Origin: JAKZVK01 sp965248255
GTDB lineage: Bacteria; Acidobacteriota; Terriglobia; Bryobacterales; UBA6623
Assembly: GCA_965248255.1 (NCBI GenBank)
Contig: CBDFIW010000004.1
Coordinates: 1,798,001 to 1,862,000, forward strand
Direction: 5' to 3'
DNA: 64,000 nt
In this document: piece by piece, positions 18,634 to 28,541 of the stretch
How positions within the stretch are numbered: position 1 is the stretch's first letter
How the letters are laid out: every line of letters begins with the position of its first letter
Translations under genes and position numbers: made by a program
Notes under the pieces: generated by a model
Told to the model about the DNA's origin: nothing
Databases searched by the model: none
Seen by the model: the letters and a program-made list of their open reading frames with translations, nothing else

Positions 18634-18778
18634 TAGCAGCCCGTGGCAGAAGTACGATCCGCCACGTCGGGGACTGTCACCCTTTTTCGCACCCTCGTAG
18701 AATCAACAGTTTACACCGGCATCCGATTGCGAAAAAGGGCTGACTGTCCCCAGGGCAGAGATTTACCACGGGCTGCTA
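18634..18778. mobile_element. 145-bp MITE-like element with 13-bp inverted ends
   Basis: TAGCAGCCCGTGG at 18634-18646 pairs with CCACGGGCTGCTA at 18766-18778, perfect over 13 bp. Inside, GGGGACTGTCACCCTTTTTC pairs in part with GAAAAAGGGCTGACTGTCCC, so the whole unit can fold as a cruciform. No gene inside. A related GGGACTGTCAC/TTTTTTCGCACC block occurs at 25375-25480. Confidence 0.75.
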
Positions 18779-19231
18779 AGGCCGCCGCGGAGCCACGGGC
18801 GTGGGGACGGGCCGGCACGTGACTCACCCTGATCCGTCGTCGTTAACCGCCACTCAGAACCGCAAGCGTGAGCTTGCGTTGAGATCATGTGGTGGAGACG
18901 GGTGCTGCTGGAGCTGCACAGGCGCTTGAGATGGGCTCAACGCAGGCTGACGCTCGTGGCTGAGTCGCGGGCTGCCCGTCGACGGCATCTCAGGAGCAAT
19001 CGGAGAGGGCCCCCCCTGAAGTGGGTGCGTGACATATTTGTGTCGACTCTGTCGAGCGCCGCAGGCGCGTCCCAGATAATAGCCCCGGGCGTCAGCCCGG
19101 GGAAATCGAACCCCCGCACCACACGAGCCCTGAAAGGGCGGCACAAGTACTGCGGTTTGATTGCCTCCAGGCATCCGCTAAGCTAGCGGTCTATCGTCGA
19201 ATGTTCGTAGCTGAACTCGTCGCCGACTGAG
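18779..19231. repeat. Gene-free stretch with dispersed repeats (family C at 19054-19147)
   Basis: No convincing gene. It holds the hairpin CGCAAGCGTGAGCTTGCG at 18861-18878, and at 19054-19147 a block with AGCCCCGGGCGTCAGCCCGG then GAGCCCTGAAAGGGCGGCAC. The same layout recurs at 32821-32913. Family C resembles extragenic palindromic units common in Planctomycetes and Acidobacteria, often linked to REP-associated transposases (established for similar repeats, inference here). Confidence 0.6.
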
Positions 19232-20167
19232 ATGGACGTCAACAATTGGGCAGAGAAAGTTCGTCAAGGGGAACCTCGGGCGCTGGCGCGGGCGCTCTCT
19301 GAGGTAGAGAACCGTGGCCCCGACGGCGAGCGTCTTCTTCGCATCCTGTTTCCTTATTCAGGCAAGGGTCGGCGCATCGGCGTGACCGGTGCACCGGGTG
19401 CGGGCAAGAGCACGCTGGTCGATCGCATGACGGGTCATCTGCGCCGCGACGGCCGGCGCGTCGCCATCGTCGCCATCGACCCGACCAGCCCGTTCAGCGG
19501 CGGCTCCGTCCTCGGCGACCGCGTGCGAATGCAGGCCCACTACTCTGACCCCGGGGTCTTCATCCGCTCGATGGCCTCGCGGGGGACGCTGGGAGGCTTG
19601 GCGCCCGAGACGGCCGACCTGCTGCTGATCCTTGAAGCGGCCGGCTACGACGCCGTGCTCATTGAGACGGTCGGCGTGGGGCAGGCCGAGGTCGACATCG
19701 TGCAACTCGCGCCTGTGGTGGCGCTGGTCCTAACCCCTTCGATGGGCGACCACATTCAGACCATGAAGGCCGGCATCATGGAAATCGCCGGCGTCTTCGT
19801 GATCAACAAGGCCGATCAGCCCGGCACCGACCGCGTCGAGTCCGAGCTGGAGGGCCTCTTGTCCCTCAGCCCGGCTGACAAGCAGCCGCGGCCCGCCATC
19901 GTCCGTACCGTCGCGACCGAAGGCGAAGGCATCCCCGAGCTGCTTTCCGCCTTGCAAGACTGCCCTTCGGGCGAGCAGCATGAAGTGGACTATTGGAGGA
20001 CCCGGCTGGCAGAGATGATCCGTGAGCGGCTGTCGGCAAGATTGTTTTCAGCACAGCTATCGGAACAACAACTGCGACAAGCAGCCCAGGACATAGCTCG
20101 CAAGGACCTCAACCCTTACGAGTTCGTGGCCTCGGCGGTCGAGGAGTTCCTATCGGGTACGCGATGA
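19232..20167 (+). CDS. meaB: Methylmalonyl-CoA mutase-associated GTPase MeaB
   Basis: G3E-family GTPase that loads and protects the adenosylcobalamin of methylmalonyl-CoA mutase. It has 311 residues. Walker A GVTGAPGAGKSTLVDRM is near residues 50-66, with the family blocks AIDPTSPFSGGSVLGDRVRM, IRSMASRGTLGGL, VLIETVGVGQAEVDI and the NKAD guanine-specificity motif FVINKADQPG. Its TGA overlaps the ATG of the epimerase gene by 4 bp (ATGA), so the two are translationally coupled. The mutase itself is not in this window. Confidence 0.96.
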   Translation: MDVNNWAEKVRQGEPRALARALSEVENRGPDGERLLRILFPYSGKGRRIGVTGAPGAGKSTLVDRMTGHLRRDGRRVAIVAIDPTSPFSGGSVLGDRVRMQAHYSDPGVFIRSMASRGTLGGLAPETADLLLILEAAGYDAVLIETVGVGQAEVDIVQLAPVVALVLTPSMGDHIQTMKAGIMEIAGVFVINKADQPGTDRVESELEGLLSLSPADKQPRPAIVRTVATEGEGIPELLSALQDCPSGEQHEVDYWRTRLAEMIRERLSARLFSAQLSEQQLRQAAQDIARKDLNPYEFVASAVEEFLSGTR

Positions 20168-20565
20168 ACGAGCCCCACATCGACCACATCGGAATCGCCG
20201 TCCTTTCGTTAGACGAGGCGCTGGCCTTCTATCGGGACAGCTTAGGGCTGCAGCCGTCGGCAGTCGTCGACGTTCCTCACGAGAAAGTTCGCGTGGCGAT
20301 GCTGCCGTCCGGAGAGGCGCGGATCGAGTTGCTCGAAGCGACGTCGGCGGATTCACCAATTGCCCGCTTCATAGAGAAGCGCGGGGGAGGGATCCACCAT
20401 ATCGCGCTGAAGGTGGCGAACCTGAGCGCAGCTGTTGACAGGATGAAGGCCGAGGGCAGACGCCTGGTGACGGAGGGAATCCAAACAGGCGCTGAAGGCT
20501 ACCGGTACGTTTTCGTTCACCCGAAGTCCGCCGACGGAGTGCTGATCGAATTGATCGAGCGATAG
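20164..20565 (+). CDS. mce: Methylmalonyl-CoA epimerase
   Basis: Vicinal-oxygen-chelate enzyme that interconverts (2R)- and (2S)-methylmalonyl-CoA in propionate metabolism. It has 133 residues, the usual length. Metal ligands sit in IDHIGIAVLSLDEALAFYRD (His near residue 8), GIHHIALKV (His near residue 79) and the late VLIELIE (Glu). The coupling to meaB confirms the pathway. Downstream comes a convergent glycosyltransferase gene only 9 bases away. Confidence 0.95.
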   Translation: MNEPHIDHIGIAVLSLDEALAFYRDSLGLQPSAVVDVPHEKVRVAMLPSGEARIELLEATSADSPIARFIEKRGGGIHHIALKVANLSAAVDRMKAEGRRLVTEGIQTGAEGYRYVFVHPKSADGVLIELIER

Positions 20566-20574
20566 CCGCCGATC

Positions 20575-21252
20575 TCAGGGCGCCCGGTCCGTCCGCTCGC
20601 GCCAACGCGCGATGCGATGGCATGAGACCCCCAGCAAGTGGGCCAGAATGCAGAGTTGGTTGGTCCAGGTGGCCCGCCAGACGCCCAGCTTCCGCCAACG
20701 CCGCGCCGAAGTCGTGACCGCGGCAGGAGTCAGCTCGATACGCCCCAGCCGCCGCAGGCGCCGCATCAGGTCGAAGTCTTCCATCAACGGAATGTCGGCG
20801 AAGCCCCCTGAGTCCCGAAACGTCTCGGCCTTCAGAAAGATCGCTTGGTCGCCATAGGGCAACTGAAAGACCCGTGACCGCCAGTTCGCGAGCTGCTCGA
20901 CAAGCCGAAAAGGCCGGCCGGGTGCGTCGATCCGGAGCCGGAAGGCGCCTGCGCTGACCTCGCTTTTTCGTAGCGCGGTGGCGATCTGCTCAGCGAAGTC
21001 GCTCGGCAGGTGGGTGTCGGCGTGAAGGAACAGGAGCACGTCGCCGGTCGCCACCCGCGCGCCGAGGTTTTGCTGCTCGCCGCGGCCGGGAGCGGACGTG
21101 AGCACCTTGGCCCCGCTCGCACGCGCCACGTCGCGGGTCCGGTCCGTGCTTTCCCCGTCCACGACGATGACGTCCGCGCCGGCCCGAACCACTTGCTCGA
21201 TGGTTGCAGCGATCTGCTCTTCCTCATTGCGAGCAGGAATGATGACCGACAG
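20575..21252 (-). CDS. Family 2 glycosyltransferase, TIGR04283-like
   Basis: About 225 residues of GT-A fold. The N-terminal strand reads SVIIPARNEEEQIAATIEQV, then VDGESTDRT, GRGEQQNLGARVATGD, the DxD-type LFLHADTHLP, and YGDQAIFLKAETFRDSGGF. It matches the TIGR04283 branch, named for arsenosugar loci but widespread. No ATG, GTG or TTG precedes the first conserved strand in this frame back to the stop near 21370; the GTG at 21192 would delete that strand. I therefore extend to a CTG at 21252 as the minimal conserved start. A rare start or an upstream indel are possible. Confidence 0.75.
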   Translation of the reverse strand: MSVIIPARNEEEQIAATIEQVVRAGADVIVVDGESTDRTRDVARASGAKVLTSAPGRGEQQNLGARVATGDVLLFLHADTHLPSDFAEQIATALRKSEVSAGAFRLRIDAPGRPFRLVEQLANWRSRVFQLPYGDQAIFLKAETFRDSGGFADIPLMEDFDLMRRLRRLGRIELTPAAVTTSARRWRKLGVWRATWTNQLCILAHLLGVSCHRIARWRERTDRAP

Positions 21253-21489
21253 CCGGAGAGGCCCGGGAGACGCGGTCGCGGACGGGACCTTGTCTCGCTT
21301 GCCAAGCAGGCAGCCGTTCGACGGAATGGCCGAGGTGGCGGGTTGCGGACGGATTTGCGGTTCGATGGCCGTGGCTCCCTCTCGCCGCTACGAGCATACC
21401 AGGACGACCCTGCCCGAATCGAGCGGCCGGCACCGAGTCCCTAATCCGTCCATAAGATCCAGCCCGTCACCCTGATACGTTGCCATTCC

Positions 21490-21575
21490 CACTACAGAGG
21501 CGTGGACGGGAGTCCACGCGCCAAGACCTTTGGACACCGCGCTGAGCGTGGACTCCCGTCCACGCCTCTGTAGTG
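21490..21575. repeat. 30-bp perfect inverted repeat (dispersed palindrome)
   Basis: Left arm 21490-21519 (begins CACTACAGAGGCGTGGACGG) and right arm 21546-21575 (ends CCACGCCTCTGTAGTG) are perfect reverse complements over 30 bp with a 26-base loop. It lies 13 bases from the mtnA stop and could end transcription, though no T-run follows. The GGACGGGAGTCCACGC core and a variant near 23712 suggest a mobile or dispersed repeat. Confidence 0.85.
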
Positions 21576-21588
21576 CGGCTCCGTACAA

Positions 21589-22680
<1,092 letters not shown>

Positions 22681-22696
22681 GAATTCGTTTAGGTTG

Positions 22697-22817
22697 CTAG
22701 TGGAACGTTGTGGAGATTCCTTAGGCGTAAGAGTATCCGGCGAGACTGTAGGGGCGGGCCCCTGTGCCCGCCCGACTGCTGGTTTACCATTAGGTTTTCC
22801 TTGCGACAGTCCACTAG
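22697..22817 (+). mobile_element. 121-bp MITE (copy 2), between the CPBP gene and mtnA
   Basis: The best-preserved copy. CTAGTGGA at 22697-22704 pairs with TCCACTAG at 22810-22817; the inverted repeat continues imperfectly inward. The core has GTAGGGGCGGGCCCCTGTGC then CCGCCC. TA is at both ends. The right end supplies the TAG stop of the CPBP gene, and the left end lies 17 bases before mtnA, so it sits in the presumed mtnA leader. Confidence 0.85.
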
Positions 22818-23662
22818 AGTTTCTCGGCTTGCTCGCCGACGAAAAGCAGTCCGGCGAATAAGGTCGCATTGTAGGAGGCGTGTAAGAGAGTGGAAGGCCG
22901 CACCGACCCGGTCGATGCCCGCACCGTACCGAAAACCACGCCGACGGCAGTTAGAAGAAGGAGGTTCTGCCAACGCCACCCGTACTGCACCCCGTGGGGC
23001 AGTGAAAACAGAAGACTTGTCGAAATTACAGCGGCCACGGCTCCCAGCGAGCGGTCGACGACCGAAAAGATGAAGCCTCGAAAGAGCATCTCCTCGACGA
23101 CAGGAGCCACCAGTACCCCAAAGATCGCCAGCAATGTGATCCCCACCGGGTCCTGGAGCAGCTCCTCGAAAGGCACCGGGCCTTCCGCTTTGGGCAGGAG
23201 AGTCGAGATCGACGCCACGGCGATAGCCAACGCCACGCCGCTGTAGAGATAGTAAGCCCGCCGCCCGGCGTAGGCTGTCCAGCCGATCGCCGGACCAAAG
23301 GCCAAGCCATACTTCACAGTGATGACGGTGTAAATAAAGGCAAACAGCGCCACCCAGGCCAAAAGCTGGATCGCAACTGCCAGGGGCGCTCTCACATACG
23401 GCGCTTCGATGTCCACACCCCACCCGAAGACGAAACTCAAGCCAAACAGGCTTACGGTGCAGATCACGGCGATCAAAGCGAACGCCGGAACGGCGAACAA
23501 CACCAGGTAGAGCAAGTCCCAATAGGTCCACCAGCGAGGGCCCGGTTCGACGGTCAGCGAGGAAGCGTCGCCTGCGGGAAGGGGCCCTGCCGGGGAGTGC
23601 TCGGGCGTCCCTTCGCCGTGCGAATCGTAGGCGTTGGGATCATAGCTGGGTTCCCTATTCAT
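22814..23662 (-). CDS. CPBP-family intramembrane glutamic protease
   Basis: A 282-residue membrane protein of the CAAX protease/bacteriocin-processing family. A cytoplasmic tail of about 45 residues precedes six to eight hydrophobic helices. The conserved sites are PVVEEMLFRGFIFS (EExxxR, near residue 188), FSLPHGVQYG (His) and LLHASYNAT (His-xxx-Asn), as expected for an active enzyme. The reading frame ends at TAG inside the MITE terminus, so the native C-terminus may have continued. It shares strand with mtnA, from which the MITE now separates it. Confidence 0.9.
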   Translation of the reverse strand: MNREPSYDPNAYDSHGEGTPEHSPAGPLPAGDASSLTVEPGPRWWTYWDLLYLVLFAVPAFALIAVICTVSLFGLSFVFGWGVDIEAPYVRAPLAVAIQLLAWVALFAFIYTVITVKYGLAFGPAIGWTAYAGRRAYYLYSGVALAIAVASISTLLPKAEGPVPFEELLQDPVGITLLAIFGVLVAPVVEEMLFRGFIFSVVDRSLGAVAAVISTSLLFSLPHGVQYGWRWQNLLLLTAVGVVFGTVRASTGSVRPSTLLHASYNATLFAGLLFVGEQAEKL

Positions 23663-24046
23663 AGGTTGGTGTTCCTATGGTATCAGTCACCTCCCCGGCC
23701 GCTTGCACGTCGCCAGGTCAGAGCCGCGGACGGAAGTCCGCGGTTAGTGCAAGGATGGAAGCATCGCGCTGTCCCAAGGCGCAAGGTAATGCCTCCGCGC
23801 ACGGTTCCTAGCCCCGGCAGGGGCGGTTGAGATTTGTTTTTCCTGGCACCCGGTGGGTGGGGAACACGAGAAACACGTAGCCTCTTCGAGGCCCGGCCTG
23901 TTGCTCTTGCGGATCGCACAACGCAACCTGCAAGCCGCCCTACGGACGGGTTACGGGATCAGCGGCCGGCCGCTGACCGCTTCGATTGATATACACTACC
24001 GGGTGACGCTCTGCGGATCTGAATGTGAACCCGAGGGGAGGACACC
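23663..24046. repeat. Gene-free stretch with family A repeat
   Basis: Divergent gap between the CPBP gene and the reductase. It holds a GC palindrome CCGCGGACGGAAGTCCGCGG at about 23722-23741 and, at about 23785-23900, the family A block also seen at 716-1000. No convincing coding sequence. The strong Shine-Dalgarno GGGGAGG just before 24047 marks the start of the next gene. Confidence 0.6.
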
Positions 24047-25030
24047 ATGGCGAGCGCACCAGGCAAGTTCACAAGACGCGAGTTGGGCAGGAAAGCGGCG
24101 GTGGCCGGCGGAGCGTTGGCGGCTGTTTCGTCGGCCGGCGCGGCTGCCGGCGGGATTGGATTGGACCAGCGTCCTCTAGGCAAGACCGGTCTGACCGTCG
24201 ACATTCTGGGAATCGGTGCCTCCCCTCTGGGAGCGCCCGAGCGTACCCAGCAAGAAGTCGACCGCATTATCGCCATGGCGGCCGACGAGGGAATCAACTA
24301 CCTCGACGCGGCGCCGATCTATCGCATGGCCGAGCGCCGTCTCGGACCCGCCCTCAAGGGCCGGCGCGACAAGTTCATCCTCGTGTCGAAGGTCGAGGCG
24401 ACGTCCAAGCAAGACGCCACCTGGCAGCTTGAAGAAAGCCTGCTCAAAATGAAGACCGACTACCTCGACGTCGCACACTTGCATAACGTCGGACGCACCG
24501 ACCGCTTTCCCGACCTCGACGTGCTCACGGGCGAGGACGGCGCCCTACAGGGCCTGCGCGACGCGAAGAAGAAAGGTTTGATCCGCCACATCGGTCTGAC
24601 CTGCCACCTGCGCCCCAAGCGGGCGCTGCCCATCATCGAAACCGGGGACATCGAGCTGGTGATGTGCGCGGCGAACTTCGTGGATGTTCACACCTACAAC
24701 TTTGAGGGCACGGTCTTCGCTGAGGCGGCCAAGCGCGGCCTGGGCGTGGTGGCGATGAAGATCCTGGGCGGAGCCGAAGGCGACGGAGCGAAACTGTCCG
24801 CCCCCGAGCATTATGAGAACGCGGTGCGGTACGCCCTGGGGATTCCCGGCCTGTCGGTCGCCATCATGGGGGTGAAGAACACCGCCGAGCTCCAGAAAGC
24901 CCTGGCGGCCGTCCGCGCCTACCGGCCCTTCAACGAGCGTGAGCTCAGCGAGCTCAGCACAACAGGAAAACAGATGGCCAAGAGTAAAGATTGGGGCGAG
25001 TTGCGCGGCCCGGTCAAGTGGAAAGTCTAA
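24047..25030 (+). CDS. Tat-exported aldo/keto reductase
   Basis: A 327-residue NADPH-dependent aldo/keto reductase with a Tat-type N-terminus, FTRRELGRKAAVAGGALAAV. The tetrad is complete: Asp and Tyr in NYLDAAPIYRMAERRLG, Lys in FILVSKVEA, and His in YLDVAHLHNVG. The barrel also shows IRHIGLTCHLRP and MKILGGAEG. Exported versions of this family are frequent in Acidobacteria and Planctomycetes. Its stop is 33 bases before the GYD gene, which has a strong AAGGAGG, so the two are likely cotranscribed. The substrate is unknown. Confidence 0.9.
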   Translation: MASAPGKFTRRELGRKAAVAGGALAAVSSAGAAAGGIGLDQRPLGKTGLTVDILGIGASPLGAPERTQQEVDRIIAMAADEGINYLDAAPIYRMAERRLGPALKGRRDKFILVSKVEATSKQDATWQLEESLLKMKTDYLDVAHLHNVGRTDRFPDLDVLTGEDGALQGLRDAKKKGLIRHIGLTCHLRPKRALPIIETGDIELVMCAANFVDVHTYNFEGTVFAEAAKRGLGVVAMKILGGAEGDGAKLSAPEHYENAVRYALGIPGLSVAIMGVKNTAELQKALAAVRAYRPFNERELSELSTTGKQMAKSKDWGELRGPVKWKV

Positions 25031-25063
25031 CTACCTGAAACTGATGTTATCAAGGAGGCTGTC

Positions 25064-25357
25064 ATGCCCACTTATGTCGCACTATTGAACTGGACTCAAC
25101 AGGGCATTCAGAACATCAAAGAAAGCCCGTCTAGACTGGACCAAGCAAAAGCGGCCGTGAAGGCCGCGGGCGGCGAGATGAAAACGTTCTACATGACGCT
25201 GGGCCAGTACGACATGGTCGCGGTGATTGAAGCTCCCGATGATGCGGTCTTCGCCAAGGTAATGCTGGCGATCGCCTCCCAAGGGACGGTTCGTAGCCAG
25301 ACGCTAAGGGCCTTCAATGAGGACGAATACCGAGATATTATCGGTGGGCTGGGGTAG
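25064..25357 (+). CDS. GYD-domain protein
   Basis: A 97-residue member of the GYD family (ferredoxin-like alpha/beta fold), small proteins often beside dehydrogenases and of unknown function. The signature is MKTFYMTLGQYDMVAVIEAP near residues 39-58, with the family form G-Q/Y-D. The start MPTYVALLNWT has AAGGAGG 5 bases upstream. It follows the aldo/keto reductase and may be cotranscribed with it. Confidence 0.9.
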   Translation: MPTYVALLNWTQQGIQNIKESPSRLDQAKAAVKAAGGEMKTFYMTLGQYDMVAVIEAPDDAVFAKVMLAIASQGTVRSQTLRAFNEDEYRDIIGGLG

Positions 25358-25374
25358 CCCGCCGAGAGGAAGGT

Positions 25375-25480
25375 GTAAAAAATCGGGACTGTCACAAGCG
25401 CTGGCGAAAACGCTCCTTGATTCGCAGGGACTTAGTGGAGGCGCGGCTGGCGGTCCCAGCATTTTTTCGCACCTCCCGGG
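25375..25480. repeat. Dispersed repeat, GGGACTGTCAC/TTTTTTCGCACC type
   Basis: AAAAAATCGGGACTGTCAC at the left and CATTTTTTCGCACCTCCC at the right match the inner arms of the 145-bp element at 18634-18778, in a different arrangement. It lies in the 165-base gap before the DinB-like gene. It is probably a relative of that repeat family. Confidence 0.45.
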
Positions 25481-25522
25481 ACCCGAACGCTCACCTGGGT
25501 TACACGAAAGGCGACAAGACCG

Positions 25523-26053
25523 ATGAGATCCATTCCGTTCCTGGTGGTTACCGTTATCCTTCACGGCTTGCTGGCGGCCAACGCCTGGGGCGAACACGGT
25601 GACGTCCGCAAGGACGTCCTTGGGCGCCTGAACACTCTCGAAACCAAGTTCGTCGGCTTGGCGGAAGCCTTGCCGCAGGACAAGTACACCTGGCGCCCCG
25701 GGGACGGCGTGCGCTCGGTCAGTGAGGTGTTTCTCCACGTCTCCTCGGCCAACTATCGCCTGCCCGGCATGATCGGCACGCCCACGCCGGACGGCATCGA
25801 CGCGCGGGGCATGGAGAAGTCCACCTACGACCAGGCGAAGGTCGTCAGTACCATGAAGGCCTCGTTCGCGCACATCCGCCAAGCGGTCGAAAAGCTTTCC
25901 GGCGACGACCTCGAAAAGGCGACGAAGCTGTTCGGACGCGACAGCAACTACCGCAGTGTCCTGTTGCTGATGACCGGCCACCTGAGCGAGCATCTCGGCC
26001 AGTCGATCGCCTACGCCCGCGTGAACGGCGTCGTCCCGCCCTGGAACCGCTAG
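25523..26053 (+). CDS. Secreted DinB-like four-helix protein
   Basis: A 176-residue protein with a signal peptide ending near ANAWG. The mature part has a DinB/YfiT-like four-helix bundle: a helix with LNTLETKFVGLAEAL, YTWRPGDGVRSVSEVFLHVS (His), then MTGHLSEHLGQSIAYARVNG (HxxxH), the typical His triad for metal. Family members include thiol transferases and many unknowns; exported copies are common in Acidobacteria. It is convergent with the next gene. A 7-bp stem CCGAGTC/GACTCGG lies at about 26128-26148 without a T-run. Confidence 0.8.
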   Translation: MRSIPFLVVTVILHGLLAANAWGEHGDVRKDVLGRLNTLETKFVGLAEALPQDKYTWRPGDGVRSVSEVFLHVSSANYRLPGMIGTPTPDGIDARGMEKSTYDQAKVVSTMKASFAHIRQAVEKLSGDDLEKATKLFGRDSNYRSVLLLMTGHLSEHLGQSIAYARVNGVVPPWNR

Positions 26054-26160
26054 GGTCTCTTTCCCCGAGCGAGGTCTTTGACCTCAACCCGGCGCGGCGG
26101 AGCGTCCGTGGCGCAACCCTCCGGCTTGCCGAGTCTCGATTCCTCGGGACTCGGGTCCAC

Positions 26161-27939
26161 TCACCCTGCCGGCGCCACTGCAATGGTTACGTCCTCGCGG
26201 CTGCGCAGACCGCCGATTTCGATGACGAGTGAAACCGCATCGCCAACGGGCGTGCCTTCGCCGACGATGACGTTCAACTGATACACGCCGGGGAATTGCG
26301 GCGAGAGGCCGGCAAAGACTACCTGGGCCTCGACTCCCCCGATGAACACCCGGACGTCGCCTACGACGTTGCGCTGAACGAAATTGCCGTCTTCGTCGAG
26401 GCTGTCGTCGCCGGTAACGGCGGGAGGATCGACCGCTCCCAGACCGGTGGCCAGGATCACCAGAAAGTCGCCGATGCGAACCGGCCTGGCGGGCAGTCCG
26501 TAATCATCGAGGGCGCCTTCGGCCTGCGCTCCCGTCGCGTCGAGGTTGGTGGCGACAGCCCGGCCGGGTCCGAAATCAAAAGTGAAGATGGCCGGCGCGA
26601 ACGCAGCCACGGCCACGTGTATGGGAGCGGTTGCCACGCCGTTCGCAATGATGACGGCTTCGAGAACTCCCCCGCTGGTGTCGAGCTCCCACGGAATCTG
26701 GAAGTTCATCTGGTTCGATGCAACGAACAACAACGGCGCGGGAATGCCGACCACTTGCTGTTTCTCGTTGCCGAGGGATGCTTTACTGCCCGTTCCGGCA
26801 AGCGGCTCTTCACCGGATTCAGGCTCGGACAATCGCAATTCGGCGTCGTTGAGATTCAGTGGCAGCGGCACGCGGTTTGCGCCGACGCTGGGAACGTTGA
26901 GATCCGAAAGGAACCAAGTCCCCAGGCCACCGGCAACCGGCGGTGAGTTGGGATCCGCGCCTCCGGTAAAACCCTCGGGAGGTGCATTGGGAACGCTGAA
27001 AGCCCGCCTTTGGCATGCATCGGTCCAATCGAATTCCAGAACCCGTCCGGTCATGGAAATGAATCCAGGGATCGGTATCGGGCCGTCGCCAAACGTGGCT
27101 GCATCGAAGATCGGCCCGGGCCCGATGTGGATCGAGCCTTGGCCCGCAGCGCCGTCAGCGCAACTGAACGGGAGCGGGATGTCGAACGAGTCGAACACGT
27201 CGGTCCCCGTGACCTCCGGGTCGCCGACGACCTCGTAGTTCAACCGGAAACTTTCCAGACCGCCGGGCAGAGGCGCGAAGTCGCAGTTGGGAAACAGCAA
27301 ACCGCCGGAGAAATCGTCGTTGAAGCCGTCTACCCGGCGCAACTGCATCCGCCCGTCGGGGCCGATCTGTGAAAACGCATCGGAAGAGATGCAACCGGGA
27401 AACGGCGCAAAGAGCACTTCGGCCGGGACACCGTTGACCTCAATGTGGAGGCGGTTCCCGTTGGTCGCCGCGCCGACGGCGTTGGGATCAGCAGGGTCGC
27501 CAAACACGTCATCAGCCGGGATGAACCCGCTATTCGTACCGGACGGAAACGAAGGACCACTTGTTCGAACAGGAGTTCCTAGCGGCTCGGGGCCAGCGGT
27601 GGTTTCAATCCTCTTCTTGAATGAGCCGCGCCAATTCTCTCTGAGGCCGACCCGCCATATTCGCGGGGTCAGCGTCTCCCTGAGAGAGTAGCTGTCCGGA
27701 CGGATGTCAGCTCGAAAGTTGACCTTGGCCTTGCTGGGCCCTAGTTGGTCCGGCAGGATCGTAAAATCAAACCCAAAGATGTCGTCTAGGTTTAGCCCGG
27801 AGGCGTCAACCCGGAGGTTGGTTACCTGGAAGGAAAAGTTGCCGTTGGCGTCCGGGTTGATCGGCAGGTTCTCCCAGAAGAGGGAAGTGGAACCAGCTTG
27901 TGTTCCGGGCACGAGCAGGGGGAGAAACATGTTCTCGTT
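26161..27939 (-). pseudogene. TIGR03437-domain secreted protein, N-terminus lost at IS630 remnant
   Basis: 592 codons remain, from the IS junction to the stop. The C-terminal 230 residues are the TIGR03437 domain: GIPAPLLFVASNQMNFQIPW, ILATGLGAVDPPAV, FAGLSPQFPGVYQLNVIV and a closing Ig-like strand. This domain is known mostly from Solibacter and relatives, where it ends large secreted proteins. The middle is beta-rich with no named domain. The frame continues into IS630 DNA without a natural start or signal peptide, so the 5' end is missing. It may once have belonged with the SBBP gene on the other side. Confidence 0.7.
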
Positions 27940-28541
27940 GCCTGAGCATGCTCTGGTTCTCTCGCTCGATGAGAAGTCCCAAATCCAAGCCCTCGATCGC
28001 ACCCAGCCCGGCCTGCCGCTCAAAAAGGGACGCGGCCAAACGATGACCCACGATTACAAGCGCAACGGCACGACCACCCTGTTTGCGGCGCTCAACAGCC
28101 TTGACGGCAGCGTGATCGCCGAGTGCATGCCCCGACACAGCCACCAGGAATGGCTGCGCTTCCTGCGCTTAATTGACCGCCGCACTCCCAAGGACAAACA
28201 GCTTCATCTCATCGTGGACAACTATGCCACCCACAAGCATGCCGCTGTGAAGCGTTGGCTCGATCGTCACCCGCGCTTCCACATTCATTTCACCCCGACC
28301 TCGGCGTCGTGGCTGAACATGGTCGAGCGATTCTTTCGCGATCTCACCGTCAAGCGCCTGCGCCGCGGCGTGTTTCGCAGCGTGGACGAGCTCGTCGCCG
28401 CCATTGACGACTACATCGCCCAGCACAACGGGCATCCCACGCCCTTCATCTGGACCGCGACCGCCTCCGACATCCTCGAGAAAGTCAAGCGCGGACGTGC
28501 CGCCCTGCATAAGGTGCAATCTGCTTGACGCACTACACTAG
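27940..28541 (+). mobile_element. IS630-family element, 5'-truncated copy
   Basis: The sequence from 27940 matches the complete IS630 from 18023 to its right end, including the terminal repeat GCACTACACTAG at 28530-28541. The encoded C-terminal half (from PEHALVLSLDEKSQ) is identical to the complete copy as translated. The left half and left terminus are absent, so it is immobile on its own. Sharp truncation with no divergence means a recent event, or an assembly join at the repeat. Confidence 0.9.

Noticed and set aside
18887..19186. 99-codon frame in the repeat region before meaB
   Set aside because: Covers dispersed repeats and has no recognisable domain.
26054..26160. Terminator between the DinB-like gene and the TIGR03437 fragment
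   Set aside because: Short stems (GAGGTC/GACCTC and CCGAGTC/GACTCGG) are present but no T-run on either strand.
27704..28528. 274-codon plus-strand frame read as a transposase gene
   Set aside because: The first 80 codons come from antisense of the TIGR03437 gene; only the IS630 C-terminal half is real and it lacks the N-terminal domains.
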